In this document: positions 1 to 7,339 of the stretch, piece after piece
How positions within the stretch are numbered: position 1 is the first letter of the stretch
Layout of the letters: every line of letters begins with the position of its first letter
Assembly: GCA_002393195.1 (NCBI GenBank)
Contig: DGIK01000091.1
Coordinates: forward strand, 1-64,000
Source of the DNA: Bacteroidales bacterium UBA3824
Lineage (GTDB): Bacteria > Bacteroidota > Bacteroidia > Bacteroidales > UBA3824
Direction of reading: 5' to 3'
DNA: 64,000 bases
Translations under genes and position numbers: made by a program
Notes under the pieces: model-generated
What the model was told of the DNA's origin: nothing
The model's database searches: none
The model's input: only the letters and a program-made list of their open reading frames with translations

Positions 1-87
1 AACCCCGCCGCCGATGCCATCCTCAACGAGGGCGACACCTTGATTCTGGCAGGCGAGACGGATAAGATTAAGGGGTTGCTTGGGTAA
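1..87 (+). CDS. 3' end of a transporter with RCK_C/TrkA_C domain (partial)
   Basis: The first 28 codons plus stop of the window form the tail of a protein that begins outside it. The visible residues (NPAADAILNEGDTLILAGE and a following DKIKGLLG) match the last strand-helix unit of an RCK_C (TrkA_C) domain, the ligand-sensing module at the C-terminus of K+ channels, Kef-type antiporters and related carriers; the pattern N-P-x-x-D-x-I-x-x-G-D is typical. The carrier type cannot be told from the tail. A nearly identical copy of this same tail lies at 2448-2534, which makes this gene end one border of a duplicated or inserted segment. Confidence 0.6.
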   Translation, partial: NPAADAILNEGDTLILAGETDKIKGLLG

Positions 88-113
88 TGATGGGTCGTGT
101 AGGGATGGGTCGT

Positions 114-142
114 GTAGGGATGGGGCATTGCCCCATCCCTAC
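114..142. repeat. REP-like palindrome, copy 1 (upstream of RAYT gene)
   Basis: Perfect inverted repeat with 13-bp arms (GTAGGGATGGGGC, its complement) and a 3-base loop ATT. It is preceded at about 91-113 by a tandem duplication of a related half unit (GATGGGTCGTGTAG twice). The same palindrome occurs at 482-510 and 821-849, so it brackets and invades the adjacent transposase gene. REP palindromes are the known substrates of REP-associated tyrosine transposases. Confidence 0.85.
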
Positions 143-211
143 GGCGGTTGCAAATCGAATCCTACGGCGGCGTCAAATCGTATTTATCAATAATTAACAC
201 CAATTATACCA

Positions 212-805
212 ATGAGACTGAATCAACCTGAAAGAAAATCTCCACGTGCAGAATGGCACGATTATAATGGTGGTGAATATTTTGTAACAATATGCACACA
301 CAATCGTGAACATTTTTTCGGTACAATCATTAATCATAAAATGAATTTGTCTGAAATTGGTATATACACAGCGGAATGTATCGTTAAAATTTCGGAATTA
401 AATCACGATGCCGTTGTAAAAGAATATGTTGTAATGCCTAATCATATACATTTGATTTTAGACGTTGTGCGGTTGTGGCGTGTAGGGATGGGGCAATGCC
501 CCATCCCTACGGTGGCGTCGGATTACGATTGCCCCATCCCTACGGCGGCGGAACAATCGCGCCAATCGATAGAAATTAATACTGAGATGCAGCGCAGGTC
601 GTTGAGCAAAGGTAGGGTTTCGGTGATAATTGGCAGTTTCAAGTCGGCTGTTACTAAATTTGCACGTCAAAAAGGTATGTATTTTGCGTGGCAGACACGT
701 TTCCACGACCACATCATTCGCAATCAAGAAGAATATTACCGAATTGCTACCTATATTAGAGAAAATCCTAACAAGTGGAATGAGGATTGTTTCTTTTTGA
801 AATAG
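212..805 (+). CDS. REP-associated tyrosine transposase (RAYT, Y1/HUH family)
   Basis: A 197-residue single-strand DNA transposase of the IS200/IS605-like Y1 superfamily, thought to mobilise or maintain REP palindromes. The N-terminus has the family start (YFVTICTHNREHFFG), the HUH motif is NHIHLIL (His78 and His80), and the C-terminal helix carries the candidate nucleophilic tyrosine in QEEYYRIATYIRENPNKW. Between them, residues about 91-111 are translated from one full and one half REP palindrome and read like GMGQCPIPT; this stretch has no counterpart in the usual RAYT fold, so it is probably an in-frame insertion between HUH core and C-terminal helices. The gene sits between REP copies at 114-142 and 821-849. 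Whether the enzyme is still active with this insert is unknown. Confidence 0.9.
   Translation: MRLNQPERKSPRAEWHDYNGGEYFVTICTHNREHFFGTIINHKMNLSEIGIYTAECIVKISELNHDAVVKEYVVMPNHIHLILDVVRLWRVGMGQCPIPTVASDYDCPIPTAAEQSRQSIEINTEMQRRSLSKGRVSVIIGSFKSAVTKFARQKGMYFAWQTRFHDHIIRNQEEYYRIATYIRENPNKWNEDCFFLK
482..543. repeat. REP-like palindrome, copy 2 plus half copy, inside the RAYT reading frame
   Basis: Bases 482-510 repeat the 13-bp-arm palindrome with loop AAT instead of ATT. A half arm (GCCCCATCCCTAC) follows at 531-543. Both are read in frame by the transposase gene. Confidence 0.85.
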
Positions 806-820
806 ATATTTTCGGTATCT

Positions 821-849
821 GTAGGGATGGGGCATTGCCCCATCCCTAC
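821..849. repeat. REP-like palindrome, copy 3 (downstream of RAYT gene)
   Basis: Same 29-base palindrome as at 114-142, starting 16 bases after the transposase stop codon. It could also act as a hairpin terminator for the transposase, but no T-run follows. Confidence 0.85.
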
Positions 850-919
850 GAAATGTGTATTTGCAAAATATTTACTGACAGTATTTTGTGAATATTTTTC
901 CGAATTTGTTGCTAAAATA

Positions 920-951
920 TTTGCGGACATTCAAAATAATTAGTATATTTG
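920..951 (+). promoter_or_regulatory. Bacteroidota-type promoter (TTTG-N20-TATATTTG)
   Basis: TTTG at 920-923 and TATATTTG at 944-951, separated by 20 bases, match the primary sigma factor consensus of Bacteroidota. The expected transcript start is near 957, far upstream of the lipoprotein start at 1188, so the transcript has a leader of about 230 bases. Confidence 0.65.
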
Positions 952-956
952 AAGCG

Positions 957-1148
957 TTAAAGATATAAAATTGAAAGAGCGTTCACAAAGGGCTGACTTC
1001 CTAATAAACGACCATTTATTTAACATTATTGTCAGCACTTGTGGATGCTCGCATTCCGTAAAAGGGGTGCGGGCTTGCTTTGTAGTAATAATGGGGCTTT
1101 GGTCGGCCTTTTGGGAAACTATGGAGTAGCACGTACCCTTTCTTTTTT
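957..1148 (+). ncRNA. Candidate structured RNA or structured 5' leader, ~190 nt, with terminator-like end
   Basis: No coding region lies here. The stretch starts just after a good promoter. It contains the stem GCTGAC (992-997) / GTCAGC (1031-1036). It ends with a long-range stem pairing AAAGGGGTGCG (1061-1071) with ACGTACCCTTT (1131-1141; one bulge, one G-T pair), followed at once by CTTTTTT (1142-1148), as in an intrinsic terminator. The 3' border would thus be near 1148, about 40 bases before the lipoprotein gene. It could be a free small RNA or an attenuating leader for that gene. I do not recognise a known RNA family. Confidence 0.45.
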
Positions 1149-1187
1149 GTATAGATTAATAAAATGTTGAACAAATTTTTTTAAGAG

Positions 1188-2000
1188 ATGAGAGAACCTA
1201 GTAAATTAACAATTCTTGGACTGGCTATGTTGGTAATTATAGAATTATACACATCGTGTTCTAAGGAGGAAGAGCCAAGCAACGAACCCTACCTCGCAAA
1301 AATTGAGGTAGTGGAACATAGTGTAAATTTGGGTGAGCGAACGCCTAAGGGTGAACTTTACGAAAGATATTTGTACAATTCAGATGGACTACTAACTACG
1401 AAAGTGACAAATTATTATAACTCTTTTTACAGAACGAGATTGTACAATACATATACTTACAGGTATGATGAGGCGAATAAATTGCAAATTAGGTATGAGG
1501 AGACTTTTGCTTCTCAAAGAAAGTTCGTGTATGAATACAACGAACTTGATTCTGTGTCGAAAATTAAACAATACTATACAGACTCAGGAGAACTAATTAG
1601 CGTTTTAACAAATGAATATGATCACAATGGAAACAAAATACTCAGTTCGGAAGAATATAGTTTTCAAACTACAATAACATCGTTCTATTACGACAACAAT
1701 ACAGTGACGGAAGTCATTGAGAATTCTAAAAAAGAGAATGCAAAAGATACAATTATACGTACATATGATGAACGACATAATCTAATCAAAGTTGAAAAAC
1801 CTGATGACAAAATAGATACTTATGAATATGATTCCAACAATCGATTAATAAAGTGTTCTTTGGCGGATAACCTTTTGGGTTCAATCCTAACGTTCTACGA
1901 CTATCATTACAAAGAAGATGACAAAATTGATTATATTCGAGTAACACACTCAAATTCTGATATTATATCAGATTTAGTGTACAATTACGAATGGAAATAA
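1188..2000 (+). CDS. Putative lipoprotein with YD/RHS-like repeats
   Basis: A 270-residue exported protein. The N-terminus has a hydrophobic segment ending in the lipobox-like TSC (Cys24), followed by an acidic stretch (SKEEE) typical of surface-directed Bacteroidota lipoproteins. The body is rich in tyrosine and contains repeated units of the type Y-x-Y-D-x-x-x-x-L (YRYDEANKL, YEYDSNNRL, TYDERHNLI), resembling YD/RHS strands. These normally form beta-shells around cargo or bind surface ligands. Its function is not identifiable. It lies between the candidate RNA and the EVE protein, inside the segment bracketed by the duplicated transporter tail. Confidence 0.7.
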   Translation: MREPSKLTILGLAMLVIIELYTSCSKEEEPSNEPYLAKIEVVEHSVNLGERTPKGELYERYLYNSDGLLTTKVTNYYNSFYRTRLYNTYTYRYDEANKLQIRYEETFASQRKFVYEYNELDSVSKIKQYYTDSGELISVLTNEYDHNGNKILSSEEYSFQTTITSFYYDNNTVTEVIENSKKENAKDTIIRTYDERHNLIKVEKPDDKIDTYEYDSNNRLIKCSLADNLLGSILTFYDYHYKEDDKIDYIRVTHSNSDIISDLVYNYEWK

Positions 2001-2023
2001 TTTCACAATCAAAACACAATATT

Positions 2024-2449
2024 ATGAAAAACTATTTTTTATTAACATTTAACCCTCTCAAGTGGCCAGGTGGACGAGAGGGGTTCCTTGATGAACTTCA
2101 CGCCTTCAAAAATGGAGGTTTAGAATTACAGTGGAGCATTCAGGCACACAGACAGGCCAAAGTTGGCGACTATTGCTTCTTCTTGGTTCAAGGTGTCGAA
2201 CCGCGAGGCATTTATGGTGGTGGTAGAATAATTGAGGAGCCATTTGTTGATGAAAATTGGAATGGCAATGGTCGCCCAGTACATTACGTAAGTGTGGAGG
2301 TCGAAATATTCACAGACTACCAAACACCGTTGATTACTCTCGATCAACTGAAACGATTTGACGCTAAGTATGATTGGAGTCCTCGCAATGGAGGACGTCC
2401 AATTCCAACAGAAACTGCGCTTAAAGTGATGGAAAACATCAAAAAGTAA
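2024..2449 (+). CDS. EVE-domain protein
   Basis: A 141-residue single-domain protein. The start (MKNYFLLTFNPLKWPGG) and the central segment (AKVGDYCFFLVQGVEPRGIYGGGRI) match the EVE fold, a PUA-related module that binds modified bases. EVE proteins are common next to restriction and defence genes and as recognition domains fused to McrB-like ATPases. The ATG at 2024 is preferred over an upstream ATG at 1991, because the upstream one lies inside the lipoprotein's last codons and adds residues not seen in the family. The stop codon overlaps the first bases of the duplicated transporter tail. No partner nuclease is adjacent, so its role is open. Confidence 0.75.
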   Translation: MKNYFLLTFNPLKWPGGREGFLDELHAFKNGGLELQWSIQAHRQAKVGDYCFFLVQGVEPRGIYGGGRIIEEPFVDENWNGNGRPVHYVSVEVEIFTDYQTPLITLDQLKRFDAKYDWSPRNGGRPIPTETALKVMENIKK

Positions 2450-2534
2450 CCCCGCCGCCGATGCCATCCTCAACGAGGGCGACACGTTGATTCTGGCAGG
2501 CGAAACGGAGAAGATTAAGGGACTTTTGGGGTAG
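2448..2534 (+). pseudogene. Duplicate of the RCK_C transporter tail (gene fragment)
   Basis: These 87 bases encode the same 28 residues plus stop as positions 1-87, with one amino-acid change (Asp to Glu) and several silent changes near the end. It has no start and begins exactly at the stop codon of the EVE gene. Its reverse strand supplies the last codons (TPKVP and stop) of the convergent lipoprotein gene. It looks like the other border of an insertion, or the left-over of recombination between paralogous transporter genes. Confidence 0.8.
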
Positions 2535-3549
2535 ATTTCCACACCCAACTGCCTATCGCCAAGAGAATTACAATTGCTGTTACCACATACGCCCAAATGT
2601 TTGTTTGTCGAGATGTGGCGGTGATGGTGTAGTCGGCGGGGATGAGACGCTCGCCCGAAAGGATGTAATTGATTACGCCGTCGGATAGGATGCCGTTGCC
2701 AGGGTTGGTTACCTCGCCGGGCATTGTAAGTGCGTATGGCACAGAGAGAAACGAGAAGTTGACAATTGGCGTCAGGTTGTCGTAAAATTCTTTGGCGCAG
2801 TAAGAACTGTCGCGGAAAAAGATTGAGTATGCGTCTGATTTGAAAAACTCTTGGAATCCTTTTCGACTGTCGTATGCCAAGATTTCTTTGCCCGATTTAT
2901 TGCGGATGAATGTGGCGAGCGAATCGTGCAACTGCGCAAATTGTTCGCGGCTTACGGGCGGCTCTGCGATGGAATCGTAATGCGTGTAGATGTAGTCTAA
3001 TCCGCTGTTAATCAGGTTGTCGCAGAACCAATTGTTCATCTTGGTTTCGAGGTCGGAGAGGCGTTCCATTGTCTCCGCGCCGTTCATTCCGTTGACGATG
3101 TTTGGCTGTCCCGTAAACCAGTAGTTGACTTCTTCGGCGTCAGCGTAGTCGGTCGGGGGCTGTGGAAAATTGCCGCCTATGCCCGCAAATACCTCTGTGA
3201 AAGTGTATTCGGTGTAGAACCAACGGAAACGCTTTTCGAGGGTTGCCTTCGATGAGAGAGGTTTTTTGTTGAGACGCAGCGGCATAGCCATCGACATTTG
3301 CTCCACATTGTCAAAATTGCTGACGTAGGCGTGCCTTGCTGTGTCGTCGTTGGGAATGGAAACCCAATCAGAGCCGAGGTCTATGCCGTTTGGAATTGCA
3401 TCAAATTCAAGTTTGAAGTCGATTGAACGGCTGCAAGTGCCGTCGCTGTTGATTGTTGTGTGCATTTTGGCATCGCCGTAATTTTCGTTGCACGAAGACA
3501 ACGCCACGGCTGCAAACACGATTGCCGCGTATAGTCTAATGGTTTTCAT
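2515..3549 (-). CDS. Lipoprotein with C-terminal membrane anchor, in ECF sigma operon
   Basis: A 344-residue protein starting with a signal sequence and lipobox (LSSC, Cys20) and ending with one hydrophobic helix (AYVVTAIVILLAIGSWVW) and a short basic tail. The middle shows no domain I recognise. It is the third gene of an operon with the sigma factor (3897-4448) and the small membrane protein (3536-3904), whose stop overlaps this start by 14 bases. It may sense the envelope signal or be the regulated output. The last six codons lie in the duplicated transporter tail, so the native C-terminus may have been replaced. Confidence 0.65.
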   Translation of the reverse strand: MKTIRLYAAIVFAAVALSSCNENYGDAKMHTTINSDGTCSRSIDFKLEFDAIPNGIDLGSDWVSIPNDDTARHAYVSNFDNVEQMSMAMPLRLNKKPLSSKATLEKRFRWFYTEYTFTEVFAGIGGNFPQPPTDYADAEEVNYWFTGQPNIVNGMNGAETMERLSDLETKMNNWFCDNLINSGLDYIYTHYDSIAEPPVSREQFAQLHDSLATFIRNKSGKEILAYDSRKGFQEFFKSDAYSIFFRDSSYCAKEFYDNLTPIVNFSFLSVPYALTMPGEVTNPGNGILSDGVINYILSGERLIPADYTITATSRQTNIWAYVVTAIVILLAIGSWVWKSTPKVP

Positions 3550-3904
3550 AATTCAGTTTCTTTAATTGTAAGTAATTGATTGAGGCTTTGTTCTGACGAT
3601 TCGTGTACACATTTTTTAGATAATCGCCATACGTGAAGCCTGAGATTTGATAGTTGGTTTGGGTTGTTGTCGGGGTGTCGGCGTCCAAGTCGTTGGTGTA
3701 GATGAACAATCCAACGAGCAACACTGCCGCTGCCGTGAGTACGATCCTCACAAATTTTACAATGCGGGATTCTTTTTCGGGAGTTTTGGACTCGGTATTG
3801 CTGTCGGGCAACGCGCTCATTATTAAGTCCGTAAACTCGTCGGGATTGTCAATCTCCGGCTGTGCGCCTTTGAGACGCTCTAATATTTCATCGATGTTAT
3901 TCAT
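3536..3904 (-). CDS. Small single-pass membrane protein, probable anti-sigma factor
   Basis: A 122-residue protein with a soluble N-terminal half (MNNIDEILERLKGAQPEIDNP), one membrane helix at about residues 51-67 (FVRIVLTAAAVLLVGLFIY) and a periplasmic tail. It overlaps the sigma factor gene upstream by 8 bases and the lipoprotein gene downstream by 14 bases. The layout (cytoplasmic helix bundle, one membrane pass, directly after an ECF sigma gene) is that of an anti-sigma factor. There is no FecR domain or zinc motif, so the assignment rests on position and topology. Confidence 0.55.
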   Translation of the reverse strand: MNNIDEILERLKGAQPEIDNPDEFTDLIMSALPDSNTESKTPEKESRIVKFVRIVLTAAAVLLVGLFIYTNDLDADTPTTTQTNYQISGFTYGDYLKNVYTNRQNKASINYLQLKKLNYENH

Positions 3905-4448
3905 AGCCTAATTCTGTTAATTGTTTGCGAATTGTTTGACGGGCAACGTAGAGGTTGCTCTTGATTTGCGTGGCGTCCAAGCCGGTGATGCGCTGCACTT
4001 CGTCGGTGTCGAGACCTTCCAACTGACATAGCGTAAACACGGTTTTCTGTTTGTCGCTGAGCCTCGATGCCAACAGCCTGACGATGGCAACCCATTCGTT
4101 GTTTTCCAAGTTGACTTGGCTGTCGGTGTCGGCGGCAAATCGGGCGAGCGCGTCCACGTCTTCGGGCATTGCAGCGGTGTGTTTTTTGGCTTTGATTCTG
4201 TCTAAACAGAGCCGCGTGGCGATAGTGTAAATCCAAGTAACAAAGGATTTTGCGGTGTCGTATTCGCCGATGTTTTGCCAAACGCGGACGAATGTGTCTT
4301 GCACCGTGTCTTTCGCCTCCTCCTCGTCGCAGAGCATTTTGAGTGCAAGCGAAAACACCATCCGTTGGTACTGCCTGACTACCTGCCTGAACGCCTCCTT
4401 GTCGCCTTCCCGACACTTGATTAATATGTCTTTTTCTATCTGTTCCAT
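3897..4448 (-). CDS. ECF-type RNA polymerase sigma factor
   Basis: A 183-residue sigma-70 family factor with region 2 (QRMVFSLALKMLCDEEEAKDTVQDTFVRVWQNI) and region 4 (LSDKQKTVFTLCQLEGLDTDEVQRITGLDATQIKSNLYVARQTIR). Regions 1 and 3 are absent, as in ECF factors. It heads an operon with overlapping genes for a probable anti-sigma factor and a lipoprotein, so it likely reads an envelope signal and may control its own operon. An ECF-type promoter would lie in 4449-4520, but I cannot name its elements with certainty. Confidence 0.9.
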   Translation of the reverse strand: MEQIEKDILIKCREGDKEAFRQVVRQYQRMVFSLALKMLCDEEEAKDTVQDTFVRVWQNIGEYDTAKSFVTWIYTIATRLCLDRIKAKKHTAAMPEDVDALARFAADTDSQVNLENNEWVAIVRLLASRLSDKQKTVFTLCQLEGLDTDEVQRITGLDATQIKSNLYVARQTIRKQLTELGYE

Positions 4449-4592
4449 TTTTCGTTATCTGCCCAATATACGACGAAGTGTGGTAAAGGTCAAAAAAATT
4501 TTTGAAAAATTTAGTCATATCAGCGTTTTTTTGTAACTTGTACTCGATTATTATAGAGGTTCTGTAATAGGAAACCGGCAATAATTACGGCT

Positions 4593-6185
4593 ATGAACAA
4601 TGAAAAATTTATAAGTTTAACGCAGTTGGGCGAGTCTTATACCGTTGAGTATAAGTCTTGTACTGAGAATGTTTCGGAATCAGTATATGAAAGTATATGC
4701 TCGTTTCTGAACCATAGTGGCGGATATATATTGTTGGGTGTCAAGGATAATGGAGAAATTAAAGGAGTAAGCCCTACCAAGGTAGAAAAGTTGAAAAAAA
4801 GCATCATCAACAATATTCAAAATTCAGAATTGTTTATACCTTGTCCGTATTTTTCGCCGCAGGTTTTGAAGATTGACGACAAAACTGTTATCGCCTTGGA
4901 AGTTCCTTGTGGTCAGTATGTTTACAAGTACAAAGGGCATTATTTCGACCGTAATGGAGATGCCGATATTGATGTTACCAATCAGTCTGAATTGTTGTTG
5001 GCTCTTTTTGAAAGAAAAAATCCTCATCTTTTTGAAGAACGTTTTGCAGAGAATCTTTCAATGCAACATCTTGATGCTCAAACGTTTCAGTATTGCAAAA
5101 ATATTCTTTCGGTTATCAAACCAAATCATTATTGGCTCCAAATGAGCAACGAAGAAATATTGATAAGTTCGCATTTGGCAAAGCGCGATGATGAAACGGT
5201 TGAATTGAAACTAAAAAATGCCGCCCTCATTCTTTTCGGTAAGGAAGATTCGTTGGTGGAGTTGATGCCGCGATACCGTTTTGAGGCAATGTTTCATTTG
5301 TGTACTTATCAGCAATACAATGATTTAGCACAGTTCCCAAACCGTTACGACGACCGTATTACGCTGCATTGCAATTTGATTAATGTTTATGACCGATTGT
5401 CTAAATTTGTAGAAAGGTATTTGCCCGATAGATTTTATCTACCCGAAGGCTCGTTGCACAGGGAAGATTTAAGGTGGAAACTGTTTCGCGAAATTGTTGC
5501 AAATCTCTGTGTACATTCGGATTACAGTAGCGGTTATGCTTGTTTCCTGCATATTTTTAAGGATAGAGTAATAACAAAAAATCCAACGCGACTTTTACCC
5601 GAAATTCCCGAAGGCGAACTAAAAATCAGTCAGTTGCAAAACTACACAAAGAATCCGTTGCTTGTTAGGATTTTTAGAGAATTGGCGTGGGTAGAAGATA
5701 TGGGTTCGGGAATGAGAAACATAGTAAAGTTTGCTCCATTGTATTTCCCTGAGTACCAAGTTGATATCAATAGTTCGTTTCAGTTTGTTTTTTCGTTAAC
5801 GTACAACGAAATGTCCGAGACTAATGTCCATAACTCGGAAGAAATGTCCATAACAGACACCGAAAATGTCCATAACACAGGCGAAATGTCCATAACAGAC
5901 CCCGAAAATGTCCGGGACAACTCAAAAATGTCCGAGGCAGATGAGAAAATGTCCGAGACAGAGTTGCTGAATGTCCGAGACAAAAAAGATGTCAAGAAAA
6001 ATAAACGACAGCAAGCAATTGTTGGACTAATTACTAAAACTCCTTCTATAACTATTGATGATTTGGCTGATATATTGGGTGTTAACGAAAAAACTATCCG
6101 CCGTGATATTTCAGAGTTAAAATCAAATGGTATATTGGAACGTTTGGGAGGAGACTTTGGCGGCAAGTGGATTGTAAAACATTAA
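4593..6185 (+). CDS. AlbA_2 / HATPase_c_4 / winged-helix regulator with repeat linker
   Basis: A 530-residue protein of the family often named RecG-like or Schlafen AlbA_2. The N-terminal domain has the AlbA_2 signature (ESYTVEYKSC, SICSFLNHSGGYILLGVKDNG). The middle holds a GHKL-type ATPase remnant (FREIVANLCVHSDY, VEDMGSGMRNI). A low-complexity linker at about residues 405-466 is built from variants of MSIT/NVHN units, and a C-terminal winged helix (residues about 475-530, TIDDLADILGVNEKTIRRDISELKS) would bind DNA. At DNA level the linker carries nine copies of AATGTCC. A second member lies at 11312-12955. The family has roles in transcription control and phage defence; the role here is not known. 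Confidence 0.85.
   Translation: MNNEKFISLTQLGESYTVEYKSCTENVSESVYESICSFLNHSGGYILLGVKDNGEIKGVSPTKVEKLKKSIINNIQNSELFIPCPYFSPQVLKIDDKTVIALEVPCGQYVYKYKGHYFDRNGDADIDVTNQSELLLALFERKNPHLFEERFAENLSMQHLDAQTFQYCKNILSVIKPNHYWLQMSNEEILISSHLAKRDDETVELKLKNAALILFGKEDSLVELMPRYRFEAMFHLCTYQQYNDLAQFPNRYDDRITLHCNLINVYDRLSKFVERYLPDRFYLPEGSLHREDLRWKLFREIVANLCVHSDYSSGYACFLHIFKDRVITKNPTRLLPEIPEGELKISQLQNYTKNPLLVRIFRELAWVEDMGSGMRNIVKFAPLYFPEYQVDINSSFQFVFSLTYNEMSETNVHNSEEMSITDTENVHNTGEMSITDPENVRDNSKMSEADEKMSETELLNVRDKKDVKKNKRQQAIVGLITKTPSITIDDLADILGVNEKTIRRDISELKSNGILERLGGDFGGKWIVKH
5806..5990 (+). repeat. Coding tandem repeats in AlbA_2 gene linker
   Basis: Nine occurrences of AATGTCC, mostly extended to AATGTCCATAAC or AATGTCCGAGAC, with spacing in multiples of three. 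The array therefore stays in frame and encodes the linker between ATPase and winged-helix domains. Such arrays change copy number easily by slippage. Confidence 0.8.
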
Positions 6186-6198
6186 CATTATAATAACA

Positions 6199-6666
6199 AT
6201 GCAACTCAACTCTCACAACAAAGACGAATATCCGCCGATGCACACGGCTGAGCATATCCTCAACCAAACTATGGTGAGGATGTTTGGCTGCAATCGGTCA
6301 AAAAACGCGCATATCGAGCGCAAAAAATCAAAAATCAATTTTCCCCTGCCTGTGGAGCCTTCCGCCGAACAGATTGCGCAGATTGAACGGACGGTTAATG
6401 AAATTATAAAAAACGATTATCCTATTGAATATCAGTTTGTAACCAAAGACACCATCCCCGCCGGCATTGAAATCGACAAACTGCCCGACGACGCTTCCGA
6501 AACTATCCGCCTTGTAAAAATCGGCGATTACGACCTTTGCTGTTGCATCGGCAAACACGTGGAGCGCACGAAAGAAATTGGCGAGTTTAAAATCAATTCC
6601 ACTTCGTATATCGACGGCAATTTTAGGATTGTGTTCAAACTTATTGGCGCGGCAGAGAGATATTGA
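6199..6666 (+). CDS. AlaX-type alanyl-tRNA trans-editing protein
   Basis: A 155-residue stand-alone second additional domain (SAD) of threonyl/alanyl-tRNA synthetases. It hydrolyses mischarged tRNA-Ala. The zinc site is visible as HTAEH (His15 and His19) and the C-terminal CCCIGKHV, giving the usual H-H-C-H ligand set. The length suits the short AlaX class. It follows the AlbA_2 gene by 13 bases in the same direction and converges on the glycosylase-like gene. It appears intact. Confidence 0.85.
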   Translation: MQLNSHNKDEYPPMHTAEHILNQTMVRMFGCNRSKNAHIERKKSKINFPLPVEPSAEQIAQIERTVNEIIKNDYPIEYQFVTKDTIPAGIEIDKLPDDASETIRLVKIGDYDLCCCIGKHVERTKEIGEFKINSTSYIDGNFRIVFKLIGAAERY

Positions 6667-6669
6667 CGC

Positions 6670-7233
6670 TTACAATGTTTTGAAAACTACGCTGTAAATT
6701 TCGGCTTTTTTGTCAACTTTCATCGGGTACGCCCGCGACGACGACGGCATACGATAAAATTTTATCACACGGTTGCAAAATTCCGCTTCCACATAATCGC
6801 CGATTTCAGGACTTTTGACGCCCAAAATCTCCGAAACTACCTCCGCCGACTTTCCGCCTGTGGATACAATCGTCTTACAGTCAGGAATTTGCGAGAGAAT
6901 TTCTGCAAGGTCAACCCGCTCCAAAATATCGAGATTGGCATCCGAAGCATCATTGTTTCCGCGTACAATTTCCACAGCGGTATCATAGATGGCGATGCCT
7001 TTATCTGTAAGGAAATCAACGATTTGCTGTTGCTTGAAACATTTTTGGTTGAGGTCGATAAAATGGTTGATATCGTTGAAAAACACGATACCAAAGATAC
7101 GCCACATATCGTTCTGAAAATTAGGGTAATAGAACGGCATTTTCCAACGCTTCATCGGCGGCGGAAAACTGCCCAACATCAGTAATTTTGCACCTGCGGG
7201 CAAAAACGGTTTCAACGGATGTCTTTCGGTCAT
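6670..7233 (-). CDS. Uracil-DNA glycosylase family protein
   Basis: A 187-residue protein of the UDG superfamily. The first motif is KLLMLGSFPPPMKRWKMPFYYP, followed by NDMWRIFG, as in the Bacteroidota branch of single-domain UDG-like or mismatch-specific glycosylases. The C-terminal part has a candidate DNA-intercalation segment (RMPSSSRAYP) where UDGs carry the second catalytic motif (HPSP type). It would remove damaged or mispaired bases in base-excision repair. The iron-sulphur cysteines of family 4 are missing. Substrate is not predictable from sequence. Confidence 0.75.
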   Translation of the reverse strand: MTERHPLKPFLPAGAKLLMLGSFPPPMKRWKMPFYYPNFQNDMWRIFGIVFFNDINHFIDLNQKCFKQQQIVDFLTDKGIAIYDTAVEIVRGNNDASDANLDILERVDLAEILSQIPDCKTIVSTGGKSAEVVSEILGVKSPEIGDYVEAEFCNRVIKFYRMPSSSRAYPMKVDKKAEIYSVVFKTL

Positions 7234-7293
7234 AGCGGATTAAGTTTTGTGTTCGGCAAAGGTAGGAATAATTTTTGGGATTGGGAAAAATGA

Positions 7294-7325
7294 TTGCCCT
7301 GTTTCTAAAAAAAATTGTATATTTG
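7294..7325 (+). promoter_or_regulatory. Bacteroidota-type promoter for tcmP/DUF5131
   Basis: TTG at 7294-7296 and TATATTTG at 7318-7325 (spacing 21). The extended TATATTTGCGG is shared word for word with the promoter regions at 9063 and 23122. Confidence 0.6.
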
Positions 7326-7339
7326 CGGTTGGAATAACA

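Noticed and set aside
3901..4581. A 226-codon minus-strand frame overlapping the sigma factor gene.
   Set aside because: It is an out-of-frame reading of the sigma gene, with no family match and a composition biased to Arg/Gln/His, as shadows have.
5806..5990. The regular repeats looked at first like a CRISPR array.
   Set aside because: Units are only 7-12 bases, without unique spacers of equal length, are in frame inside a gene, and no cas gene is near. The same holds for 12580-12760.
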